Part shown: positions 1 through 5,947 of the stretch, in pieces
Layout of the letters: each line of letters opens with the position of its first letter
Position numbering within the stretch: position 1 is the stretch's first letter
DNA from: an uncultured Clostridia bacterium
GTDB taxonomy: Bacteria; Bacillota; Clostridia; Christensenellales; Pumilibacteraceae
Length of the DNA: 7,630 bases
Assembly: GCA_947589145.1 (NCBI GenBank)
Contig: CANQCB010000065.1
Coordinates: forward strand, 1-7,630
Reading direction: 5' to 3'
Notes under the pieces: model-generated
What the model saw: the letters and a program-made list of their open reading frames with translations, nothing else
Told to the model about the DNA's origin: nothing
Databases searched by the model: none
Position numbers and translations under genes: made by a program

Positions 1-594
1 GAAAACAAAGGCGTCCTCGCCCTGACTGCTCGATAGTATGAAGGTCGCGCCGCATGCCTCGCGCGCGATTTTTATGTCCCGAATGAGTTCCTCTCTTCCC
101 TCGTCCATTCCGAAAAGAGGTTCGTCGAGCAGGAAAACTTCGGGCCGACGGGCTATCCCCCTCGCAAGAGCGGTGCGACGGCGATCGAGTTCGGACAGTT
201 TGGACATTCTTACGTTCAACTTATCCGCTATGCCAATTATTTCCGCCGCGCGCTCCGTGCGCTCTTTTATTGTCTTTTTGTCGGCTCGGCGCAGGCGCAA
301 GCCGTATGAAATGTTATCGAATACGCTGCCTTTGCTCGGATTTTCCCCCTCGCGCATGAGACAAACGTTGCGAAATCTTATGTCCTCGTCCGTCACGTCC
401 CTGCCGTCGAAAAAAATCTTGCCGCCCGTCGCGTTCAACAGCCCGCCTATGCAAAAAAGCAATGTGGTCTTGCCCGATCCCGGCGCGCCCACAACGGTCA
501 AAAAGCCGCCGCTCTCCGCTTCCAGAGACACGCCGTCCAACCCCATCGTTTTCAAATCATATTCTTTTCGCAAATCTTGTATTTTGACGGACAT
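1..594 (-). CDS. ABC transporter ATP-binding protein, MalK/UgpC-like, degenerate motifs (3' end outside window)
   Basis: Nucleotide-binding subunit of an ABC importer, nearest by eye to the sugar-type MalK/UgpC/MsmX group. Only the first 198 residues are in the window; the C-terminus lies beyond position 1. Seen: Walker A GAPGSGKTT at residues 36-44, Walker B VFLLDEP at 153-159 with the catalytic Glu158, and a D-loop ending in Asp164. Aligned by eye to MalK without gaps, the Q-loop Gln is Arg81, the LSGGQ signature reads LSELD (133-137), and the switch His is Ser190. ATP binding is plausible. Normal hydrolysis as a homodimer is doubtful, so it may pair with a competent ATPase, or be regulatory. 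The start at 594 has no Shine-Dalgarno; a consensus promoter ends 6 nt upstream, suggesting a leaderless mRNA. An in-frame TTG further upstream (near 621) would lie inside the promoter spacer. It is divergent from argC. The ABC ATPase family is secure; substrate and activity are not. Confidence 0.85.
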   Translation of the reverse strand, partial: MSVKIQDLRKEYDLKTMGLDGVSLEAESGGFLTVVGAPGSGKTTLLFCIGGLLNATGGKIFFDGRDVTDEDIRFRNVCLMREGENPSKGSVFDNISYGLRLRRADKKTIKERTERAAEIIGIADKLNVRMSKLSELDRRRTALARGIARRPEVFLLDEPLFGMDEGREELIRDIKIAREACGATFILSSSQGEDAFVF

Positions 595-600
595 ATTCGA

Positions 601-629
601 AGTGTAACAGATATTTTTCAATATGTCAA
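601..629 (-). promoter_or_regulatory. Promoter of the ABC ATPase gene, probably leaderless
   Basis: On the minus strand a perfect -35 TTGACA (629-624) is separated by 17 nt from a -10 TACACT (606-601), with an extended TG one base upstream of the -10. The ATG starts only 6 nt after the -10, so transcription should begin at or next to the A of the start codon. The gene has no Shine-Dalgarno sequence, which agrees with a leaderless transcript. Confidence 0.6.
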
Positions 630-664
630 ATGCCAAAAAATTTTTCAATTTATTTTGGAAAATG

Positions 665-699
665 CTTGCATATTTATACAAGAAAATGTATAATATTCA
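665..699. promoter_or_regulatory. Two candidate ArgR operators (ARG boxes) over the arg promoter
   Basis: The first site (665-682) is an 18-bp imperfect palindrome with arms CTTG...CAAG. Its core TGCAT-ATTT-ATACA differs at one base from the ARG-box consensus TGMAT-WWWW-ATKCA and covers the -35. The second (687-699) reads TGTAT-AAT-ATTCA. It is one base short in the centre but symmetrical in 5 of 6 pairs, and it covers the -10. The centres are about 20 bp apart, close to the roughly 21 bp known for tandem ARG boxes. This fits ArgR repression when arginine is plentiful. The first site is more convincing than the second. Confidence 0.6.
666..694 (+). promoter_or_regulatory. arg operon promoter
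   Basis: A -35 TTGCAT (666-671) and a perfect -10 TATAAT (689-694) are separated by 17 nt. Transcription should start near 701, leaving a leader of about 38 nt with an AAGGA ribosome binding site (726-730) before argC. Both promoter elements lie inside palindromes that resemble ArgR sites. Confidence 0.75.
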
Positions 700-738
700 C
701 ATATTAACCTGAGGGTGTGTTTTTGAAGGATTAGTTTT

Positions 739-1746
739 ATGATAAAAGTCGGAATTATCGGAGCGAACGGTTATACAGGATTCGAGTTGATGAGGCTTCT
801 TGCCGCGCACGGGCGCGCGGAGGTCGTTTTCGCCTCGTCGCGCAGTCTTGCCGGGCAAAAGATTTCGGACGCGTATCCCACTCTCGCCGGCAAATACGGC
901 GATATGGTTTACGACGACGTGGATCTCGAACGGGCGGCAAAGTGCGACGTTATTTTTGCCTGCCTCCCCCACGGCGAGAGCGCGGAAATTTGCGGCAAAC
1001 TTATCGATCTCGGAACGAAGGTCATCGATCTTTCCGCGGATTACCGTTACGACGACGTTTCTCTTTACGAAAAAACGTATAAAATCACGCACGCGAGAAA
1101 GGATCTCGCCTCGGAAGCCGTTTACGGTCTGCCCGAGTTCAACCGCGATAAAATCGCGAACGCGCGGCTTATCGGCAACCCCGGTTGTTACGTCACCGCT
1201 TCCGTGCTTGCGCTTAAACCCCTCGTCGGCGGCGGAGTTATCGATCCGCGCACGGTCATTATCGACGCGAAAAGCGGCGTGAGCGGTGCGGGGCGCAAAG
1301 CCGACATATCTTATAACGCCAACGAGGTCGAGGGAAACTTCAAGGCTTACGGCGTTACCACGCACCGCCATACCTCGGAAATCGAGGAAAAGAGCGGCGC
1401 GGTCGTCACTTTTACCCCTCACCTGTTGCCTATCAAGCGCGGCATTCTCGCAACGATTTATTGCGATCTCGTCGGCACTCTCGACGACGTCAAAAAGGCA
1501 TATTCCGTTTATGACAGCGAGCCTTTCGTGCACGTTATCGGCACGCTGCCCGAGATCAAAACGGCGGTCGGAAGCAACTGCTGTTATATCGGATATAAAT
1601 ACGAAGAGAAAACGGGGCGGCTTATCGTCGTTTCGTGTATCGACAATCTCATCAAAGGCGCGAGCGGACAAGCCATTCAGAACATGAACGTCATGTTCGG
1701 ACTGCCCGAAACGGAAGGGCTGCCTTTGGTCGGCTTTCATCTCTAA
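739..1746 (+). CDS. argC: N-acetyl-gamma-glutamyl-phosphate reductase
   Basis: Cytoplasmic enzyme of the third arginine step: NADPH-dependent reduction of N-acetylglutamyl-5-phosphate to N-acetylglutamate-5-semialdehyde. The 335 residues match the usual length of the long family form. Seen: N-terminal Rossmann motif GANGYTG (8-14) for NADP; the catalytic cysteine Cys150 in GNPGCYVTA; the KSGVSGAGRK segment (178-187); and the histidine motif HRHTSEIE (209-216), which contributes the second catalytic residue. The family usually has PEI where this protein has SEI. The start is supported by AAGGA 8 nt upstream. It is the first gene of the operon and lies directly behind the ArgR-type promoter. 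An open frame covers most of this gene on the opposite strand and is a codon-bias shadow. Confidence 0.97.
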   Translation: MIKVGIIGANGYTGFELMRLLAAHGRAEVVFASSRSLAGQKISDAYPTLAGKYGDMVYDDVDLERAAKCDVIFACLPHGESAEICGKLIDLGTKVIDLSADYRYDDVSLYEKTYKITHARKDLASEAVYGLPEFNRDKIANARLIGNPGCYVTASVLALKPLVGGGVIDPRTVIIDAKSGVSGAGRKADISYNANEVEGNFKAYGVTTHRHTSEIEEKSGAVVTFTPHLLPIKRGILATIYCDLVGTLDDVKKAYSVYDSEPFVHVIGTLPEIKTAVGSNCCYIGYKYEEKTGRLIVVSCIDNLIKGASGQAIQNMNVMFGLPETEGLPLVGFHL

Positions 1747-1831
1747 ACCGCCGAATTTTCTCGTCAACCGCGAATTCAACTATCCGTACCAGCGTACCGC
1801 TTATGCGCTTCGTACGGAAAAAGGACTTAAT
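1747..1831 (+). other. argC-argB spacer, open in the argB frame
   Basis: This 85-nt spacer has no hairpin or promoter that I can see. Read in the argB frame it has no stop and uses codons typical of the neighbouring genes, giving a segment such as NYPYQRTAYALRTEKGLN just before the argB Met, but it has no in-frame start codon. In another frame a 10-codon ORF, MRFVRKKDLI (1803-1835), ends in a TGA overlapping the argB ATG, without a Shine-Dalgarno of its own. argB has its own AAGGA (1821-1825). The spacer could be a remnant of a lost gene or chance. Confidence 0.3.
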
Positions 1832-2707
1832 ATGAAAAACGATTACAACAAAATTATCGAAAAAGCGCACACACTCGTCGAGGCGTTACCATATATACGT
1901 ACGTACAGCGGTAAATTCGTCGTCGTCAAATACGGCGGAAACGCGATGAACGATCCCGAGATCATCAGGACTATTTTGCAGGACGTCGCAGCGCTGAAAA
2001 TGGTGGGCGTTTACCCCATCGTCGTACACGGCGGCGGTCCCGAGATCAACGCCATGCTCGAACGTGTGGGTAAAAAGAGCGAATTCGTCAACGGGTTGCG
2101 CGTTACCGACGCAGAGACTATGGAAATCGTGCAGATGATACTTTGCGGCAAGATCAACAAGAACGTAGCTGCGGAACTTTGCACGATGGGCGTTAAAGCC
2201 ATTGGCGTGAGCGGAAAGGACAGCGACCTTATCAAGGTACGCAAAAAGAAGCCCGTCGGCGGTGTGGACTACGGCTACGTCGGAGAAATCGTTTCCGTCA
2301 ACGGCGACATGCTCGCGAATCTGTGTCTGGAAGATTATATCCCCGTTATCGCTTCCATCGGCGTGGACGACGAGGGCGCAAGTTACAACATTAACGCGGA
2401 CACCGCCGCTTGCGAAGTCGGCGCTGCCGTCGGCGCGGAAAAACTTCTTTTTCTCACGGATATAGACGGCATACGCCGCGACCCCGCCGACGAGAATACG
2501 CTCATTTCCGAGGTACATATCTCCGAAGTGGACGAAATGATCCAAAGCGGCGTCATTTCCGGCGGTATGATCCCCAAGGTACAGGGTTGCGTGACTGCCG
2601 TCAAAAAAGGGATTAAGCACGTCAACATTGTCAACGGTACTATTCCCCACTGTATCCTTGTCGAATTGTTTACCGATAAAGGCATAGGCACGCTGATACT
2701 CGAATAA
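1832..2707 (+). CDS. argB: N-acetylglutamate kinase, probably arginine-inhibited type
   Basis: Phosphorylates N-acetyl-L-glutamate with ATP, the second and usually controlling arginine step. Amino-acid-kinase fold. Seen: the phosphate-binding VVKYGGNAM with Lys33; VHGGGPEI (65-72); NINADTAACEVG (187-198) with the catalytic Asp190; the LLFLTDIDGI nucleotide-side segment (205-214); and GGMIPKV with Lys249. At 291 residues it is longer than the roughly 258-residue arginine-insensitive E. coli enzyme. It has an N-terminal helix before the first strand (about 5-25) and the C-terminal segment ELFTDKGIGT (278-287). Both are typical of hexameric, arginine-inhibited NAGKs, so feedback inhibition is the likely second level of control beside ArgR. 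The start is supported by AAGGA 6 nt upstream. It follows argC with no argJ between. Confidence 0.97.
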   Translation: MKNDYNKIIEKAHTLVEALPYIRTYSGKFVVVKYGGNAMNDPEIIRTILQDVAALKMVGVYPIVVHGGGPEINAMLERVGKKSEFVNGLRVTDAETMEIVQMILCGKINKNVAAELCTMGVKAIGVSGKDSDLIKVRKKKPVGGVDYGYVGEIVSVNGDMLANLCLEDYIPVIASIGVDDEGASYNINADTAACEVGAAVGAEKLLFLTDIDGIRRDPADENTLISEVHISEVDEMIQSGVISGGMIPKVQGCVTAVKKGIKHVNIVNGTIPHCILVELFTDKGIGTLILE

Positions 2708-2773
2708 ACGACTCTGCCGACGCGGAAAATACGCTCGGAACGAATTAAAAATATTATGGAAAGGTATACCGTA

Positions 2774-3973
2774 ATGGATTTCGAAAAAATAAAAGAACTT
2801 GAAAAAGAACAGTACATGAAATTGTTCAAGCGGCAGAATATCTGTTTCGAACGCGGAGAGGGCTGTACGCTTTACGATATCAACGGACATAAATACACCG
2901 ACTTTTTCGGGGGTATTGCCGTTAATTGTCTCGGTTACAACAATCCCGACCTCGTTGAAGCCATCGCTAAGCAGGCAAGCAAACTCATTCATATTTCCAA
3001 CCTCTATTATAACGTGCCGCAGGTGGAATTGACGGATAAACTCGTCAAAAACACCATTTTCGAACGCGCGTTTTTCTGCAACAGCGGCGCGGAAGCGAAC
3101 GAGTGCGCAATCAAGATCGTGCGGAAACTCGCCGCGGAAAAGAAAAACGGCAAAACGACGATCATTACCGCCCGCGAGTCCTTCCACGGCAGAACGCTCG
3201 CAACGGTTACGGCTACGGGACAGGAAAAATATTCCGCGCCTTTCGCTCCCCTGCCCGCCGGTTTCAAATACATTCCTTTCAACGATCTCGAAGCGCTCAA
3301 AGCCGCTTTGACTCCCGACGTCGGCGCGATCATGTTGGAATGCATTCAGGGAGAGAGCGGTATTATGCCGGCAACGTACGATTACCTCGTCGGCGCGTAC
3401 GCTTTTGCTCGGCAAAAAGGCGTGCTCCTTATTCTCGACGAAGTGCAAACGGGCACGGGGCGTACGGGCAAATTTTTCTGTTTCGAACACTACGGGATTC
3501 AGCCGGATATCGTTACGCTTGCCAAAGGGCTCGGAGGCGGCGTGCCTATCGGGTGCTGTCTCGCGCGCGGTGAGGCTGCCGACGCTTTCCGACCCGGGGA
3601 TCACGGTACGACTTTCGGCGGCAATCCCCTCGCCTGCGCCGCGGCTAACGTTGTGGTAGGCAAACTTTTCGACACCGATCTTCTCGATAAAGTCGCCGAA
3701 AAAGGAGATTATCTTTCGGACGCGCTTTCTTCCGCCGTCGCGCGGCATAAGTTCGTGCTGGATATTCGCGGCAAAGGGCTTTTGAAGGGCATTCAACTCG
3801 ACGAGCGAATTCCCGTTTCCACCGTCGTCGGGAAAATGCTCAGTCTCGGCGTTGTGATCGGGACTTGCGGGCATAACACCCTGCGTATTGCCCCGCCGTA
3901 TATCGTCAGCCACGACGAAATCGACGACATGGCGGAAAAATTGGAAACGATCTTCTCGAATACGAACATTTAA
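2774..3973 (+). CDS. argD: Acetylornithine aminotransferase
   Basis: Class III PLP-dependent transaminase converting N-acetylglutamate semialdehyde plus glutamate to N-acetylornithine plus 2-oxoglutarate. I chose the ATG at 2774 (399 aa) over the in-frame ATG at 2756. GGAAAGG (2758-2764) lies 9 nt before 2774, the upstream ATG has no good ribosome site, and the protein then begins MDFEKIKELE, like other ArgDs. Seen with this numbering: phosphate-binding SGAEANE (104-110), SFHGRT (136-141), the PLP ring Asp222 in LILDEVQTG, and the Schiff-base Lys251 in TLAKGLGGGVPIG. It ends near LRIAPPYIV plus a C-terminal helix. The same fold includes ornithine and succinylornithine aminotransferases, so the assignment rests partly on operon position. 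It ends 10 nt before argF, with the argF Shine-Dalgarno overlapping its stop codon. Confidence 0.95.
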   Translation: MDFEKIKELEKEQYMKLFKRQNICFERGEGCTLYDINGHKYTDFFGGIAVNCLGYNNPDLVEAIAKQASKLIHISNLYYNVPQVELTDKLVKNTIFERAFFCNSGAEANECAIKIVRKLAAEKKNGKTTIITARESFHGRTLATVTATGQEKYSAPFAPLPAGFKYIPFNDLEALKAALTPDVGAIMLECIQGESGIMPATYDYLVGAYAFARQKGVLLILDEVQTGTGRTGKFFCFEHYGIQPDIVTLAKGLGGGVPIGCCLARGEAADAFRPGDHGTTFGGNPLACAAANVVVGKLFDTDLLDKVAEKGDYLSDALSSAVARHKFVLDIRGKGLLKGIQLDERIPVSTVVGKMLSLGVVIGTCGHNTLRIAPPYIVSHDEIDDMAEKLETIFSNTNI

Positions 3974-3983
3974 GGAGGATATT

Positions 3984-4934
3984 ATGACGTTCAACGAATA
4001 TGAGCCTATCGGCAAAATCGAAAACAAGCACATGCTTACCCTCATGGACTACTCTACCGAGGAAATTTGGGAAATCCTCAAATGCGCGATCGATTTGAAG
4101 AAAAAGCAATATGCAAAGCAGCCGCACGAGTATCTCAAAGGCAAGACGCTCGCCATGATTTTCGCAAAATCGTCCACGCGTACCCGTATTTCTTTTGAAC
4201 AGGGTATTCGTCAGCTCGGCGGCGTTCCTATCTTCCTCTCGACCAACGACATTCAACTCGGGCGCGGAGAGCCGATCAAGGACACCGTGCGCGTGCTCGA
4301 AAGAATGAATATAGACGGGATTATGATCCGCACGTTCAAGCAAAGCGACCTCGTCGAACTCGCGAAGTACGGGCATATACCCATTATCAACGGGCTTACC
4401 GACGACTTCCACCCCTGTCAGGTTCTAGCGGATATTCTCACGATCTACGAAAAGTTCGGCTACCTCGAAGGGCTTAAAATCACCTTTTTCGGCGAAGGGT
4501 TCAATATGGCGAATTCACTCATGCTGGGCTGTGCGAAGGTGGGAATGCACGTCTGCATTTGCGCGCCCGAAGGACACCAACCCGATCCGACTATCGTCGC
4601 CGCCGCAAGACGCGGCGCGTTCGGTGACGTTACAGTGACCGCGGACGTCGACAAGGCTATCAAAGGCGCGGACGTCGTTTATACCGACGTGTTCTTCTCC
4701 ATGGGACAAGCAAAAGATCCCGAAAAAGAAAAAGCGCTCATGCCCTTGCAAGTCAATGCCGCAATGATGAAAAAAGCCAACCCCGACGCTATTTTCCTGC
4801 ACTGTCTGCCCGCGCACCGCGGCGAGGAAGTCACCGAAGAGGTTATCGAGGGTCCGCAATCTTGGGTGTTCCCCGAGGCCGAAAACAGACTGCACGCGCA
4901 AAAAGCGGTCATGTATTTGCTCATGAAAGACTGA
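3984..4934 (+). CDS. argF: Ornithine carbamoyltransferase
   Basis: Joins carbamoyl phosphate and ornithine to make citrulline. The start at 3984 is set by a near-perfect AAGGAGG (3972-3978) 5 nt upstream, giving 316 aa, normal for the family. The frame is open further upstream into argD, but that extension is not used. Seen: carbamoyl-phosphate loop SSTRTR (63-68), DFHPCQVLAD (141-150), ornithine-side Asp235 and the SMG loop (239-241), HCLPAHRG (273-280) with its Cys274, and the C-terminal EAENRLHAQKA. Presence of Asp235 and SMG argues for true ornithine specificity rather than acetylornithine, succinylornithine or putrescine transcarbamylases. The usual GDGNN loop reads GEGFN (170-174): the second Asn is kept, while Asp becomes Glu and the first Asn becomes Phe. 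Last recognised biosynthetic gene of the operon. Confidence 0.95.
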   Translation: MTFNEYEPIGKIENKHMLTLMDYSTEEIWEILKCAIDLKKKQYAKQPHEYLKGKTLAMIFAKSSTRTRISFEQGIRQLGGVPIFLSTNDIQLGRGEPIKDTVRVLERMNIDGIMIRTFKQSDLVELAKYGHIPIINGLTDDFHPCQVLADILTIYEKFGYLEGLKITFFGEGFNMANSLMLGCAKVGMHVCICAPEGHQPDPTIVAAARRGAFGDVTVTADVDKAIKGADVVYTDVFFSMGQAKDPEKEKALMPLQVNAAMMKKANPDAIFLHCLPAHRGEEVTEEVIEGPQSWVFPEAENRLHAQKAVMYLLMKD

Positions 4935-4953
4935 GCGCGATTGGTCATTACCT

Positions 4954-5478
4954 ATGAAAAAAATCAAGTACAACATAAGATACGCCATGCCCGACGACGC
5001 GACGGAGATTATGGACATACTCCATGCCGCTTTTCAAAGTTATGTCGCCGAGCTTAACGGCGTTGACGTCGAGCTTCACGCGCTGACGGAAACGGTGGAC
5101 GACATACTCGCGGATATAAAGGATAACGCCGTGTTCGTCGCGGTCAGCGATAAGAAGAAACTGCTCGGCACTATCCGCGTCAAGGCGCTTACCGATGACC
5201 TTGCGTATATCTACCGTTTCGGCGTTCTGCCCGAGATCAAGAATATAGGCGTGGGAAGTCGGCTCATGGCGGCGGCGTGCGACTATTGCTCCGAGCGCGG
5301 TTTCAAGGCTATCGCGCTCCACACCAACGCGCGGTTCTACACCCTCGCCCGCTACTATTACGGCAAACGCTTCTTCGTCCATTCCACCGACGACAGCAAG
5401 GGCTATATCCGCGCCTTGTTTATCAAGGAACTTTCCGACGACAGAAATTATGACATCACGCCCGCGGAAAAAGAATAA
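4954..5478 (+). CDS. GNAT-family N-acetyltransferase, candidate N-acetylglutamate synthase
   Basis: A single GNAT domain of 174 aa that would transfer an acetyl group from acetyl-CoA to an amine. Seen: an N-terminal IRYAMPDDATEIMDIL segment (8-23) typical of the beta1-alpha1 region; the central strands FVAVSDKKKLLGTIRV (61-76) and AYIYRFGVLPE (84-94); and the CoA pyrophosphate loop KNIGVGSRL (96-104), which fits Q/R-x-x-G-x-G/A with Lys first. The following helix and the strand FKAIALHTN (117-125) complete the core. It starts 19 nt after argF, with no clear Shine-Dalgarno, and ends before the operon terminator, so it is co-transcribed with the arg genes. No argJ or argA lies in the window, and short single-domain GNAT proteins of about this size act as N-acetylglutamate synthase in mycobacteria. 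That makes the role possible here but unproven; an unrelated acetylation is the alternative. Confidence 0.85.
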   Translation: MKKIKYNIRYAMPDDATEIMDILHAAFQSYVAELNGVDVELHALTETVDDILADIKDNAVFVAVSDKKKLLGTIRVKALTDDLAYIYRFGVLPEIKNIGVGSRLMAAACDYCSERGFKAIALHTNARFYTLARYYYGKRFFVHSTDDSKGYIRALFIKELSDDRNYDITPAEKE

Positions 5479-5491
5479 CTATAAGGGCTTC

Positions 5492-5536
5492 AATAAAAAA
5501 ATGCGATTGGTTTGTAACCAATCGCATTTTTTTATT
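5492..5536. terminator. Bidirectional intrinsic terminator of the arg operon
   Basis: A perfect 12-bp stem ATGCGATTGGTT / AACCAATCGCAT (5501-5512 and 5516-5527) has a TGT loop. It is flanked by A6 on the left and T7 on the right, which extend the stem to about 21 bp. It terminates plus-strand transcription 14 nt after the GNAT stop and, by symmetry, minus-strand transcription from the small-protein gene at 5587-5811. Confidence 0.92.
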
Positions 5537-5540
5537 ACTA

Positions 5541-5585
5541 TTACAAAGGAGAAGAAGCGTTAGCAACATCTGCTCCGTAAAACAT
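5541..5585 (-). other. Possible 14-codon ORF downstream of the small protein
   Basis: It begins at an ATG one base after the stop codon of the 74-aa gene, in a shifted frame, and reads MFYGADVANASSPL before TAA. It ends just before the terminator. There is no Shine-Dalgarno of its own, so translation would require reinitiation or frameshifting from the upstream gene. Chance cannot be excluded. Confidence 0.2.
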
Positions 5586-5586
5586 A

Positions 5587-5811
5587 TCATTCATCGTCGT
5601 AATCGTAATAATCAGGCGCCCACTCTGCCCATGGATAAGATTTCCGTTTTTTGTTATGACGTTGTTGATGTGTTATATGCTGTGAATTGGATACATTGGA
5701 CTGATTATTAAAATTTGCCCAATGTGCTTTATTGTTAGGGTTGTGCTGGTTCGCCCAATCGTCTAACTGCTCTTTTGTATGGGTTTTTCCTGATACTTTA
5801 CCTTTTGGCAT
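5587..5811 (-). CDS. Small Asn/His/Trp-rich protein of unknown function
   Basis: A 74-aa protein whose start is set by the perfect minus-strand Shine-Dalgarno AGGAGG (5822-5817), 5 nt before the ATG. An in-frame ATG at 5946 would run through the structured leader and is not used. Order of segments: a basic N-terminus (MPKGKVSGKTHTKEQ); a DDWANQHNPNNKAHWANFNN segment holding two WAN-x-x-N units 12 residues apart (Trp19, Trp31); a His/Gln/Asn-rich linker; a basic cluster HNKKRKS (52-58); and an acidic aromatic tail with WAEWAPDYYDYDDE. There is no signal peptide, membrane helix or cysteine, and it looks hydrophilic and partly disordered. I recall similar short 'TKEQLDDYANQHNPNN' hypothetical proteins from gut bacteria, none with a known function. 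It lies downstream of a long structured RNA and convergent with the arg operon. Confidence 0.8.
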   Translation of the reverse strand: MPKGKVSGKTHTKEQLDDWANQHNPNNKAHWANFNNQSNVSNSQHITHQQRHNKKRKSYPWAEWAPDYYDYDDE

Positions 5812-5829
5812 TTTGACCTCCTTCCGAGT

Positions 5830-5861
5830 AAATAAAAATCCATGCGTCGTAGCGCAAGGAT
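5830..5861 (-). terminator. Terminator-like hairpin before the small-protein gene
   Basis: On the minus strand AUCCUUGCG and CGCAUGGAU (5861-5853 and 5846-5838) form a 9-position stem with one U.U mismatch around loop CUACGA, followed at once by UUUUUAUU. The start codon is about 20 nt further on, so this hairpin can end the ncRNA or act as an attenuator. Its loop is complementary to the predicted 5' end of the transcript. Confidence 0.6.
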
Positions 5862-5865
5862 AAAA

Positions 5866-5947
5866 GTTGCTAACTGACCTGCCTTGCACCACAAAATAGA
5901 GTTCATGGAAATTCCATTTGACTCGAGATTTTGTTGTGCAAAGCAAC
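5866..5947 (-). repeat. Long imperfect inverted repeat (hairpin) in the leader RNA
   Basis: Outer arms GUUGC/GCAAC flank a 16-position stem: CUUUGCAC-A-ACAAAAU pairs with AUUUUGU-G-GUGCAAGG with one A.G mismatch and one G.U. Inside follow GAGU/ACUC and the terminal AUGGA/UCCAU hairpin with loop AUU. It is the dominant fold of the region and lies wholly upstream of the small-protein start. Confidence 0.75.

Noticed and set aside
38..607. 189-codon plus-strand frame at the left end
   Set aside because: Antisense of the ABC ATPase, whose Walker A and B motifs are clear on the minus strand.
697..1779. 360-codon minus-strand frame across argC
   Set aside because: Antisense shadow of argC. It would also overlap the arg promoter, and there is no initiation signal.
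2756..2773. Upstream ATG of argD
   Set aside because: Poor ribosome site; GGAAAGG is placed correctly for the ATG at 2774, where the family similarity begins.
3888..3983. N-terminal extension of argF into argD
   Set aside because: The sequence there is the argD C-terminus in another frame, and AAGGAGG sets the start at 3984.
1886..4045. Very long open frame (719 codons) on the minus strand across argB and argD
   Set aside because: Both genes on the plus strand are unmistakable by their motifs. The antisense frame is open only because of their codon bias and shows no family motif or ribosome site.
5492..5536. Inverted repeat as an insertion-sequence end or attachment site
   Set aside because: The A-run, stem and T-run at an operon end, between convergent genes, is a standard symmetrical terminator. 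There is no transposase or target duplication.
5812..5946. N-terminal extension of the 74-aa protein to an ATG at 5946
   Set aside because: It would translate through the long hairpin and the terminator-like stem. A perfect Shine-Dalgarno marks the ATG at 5811.
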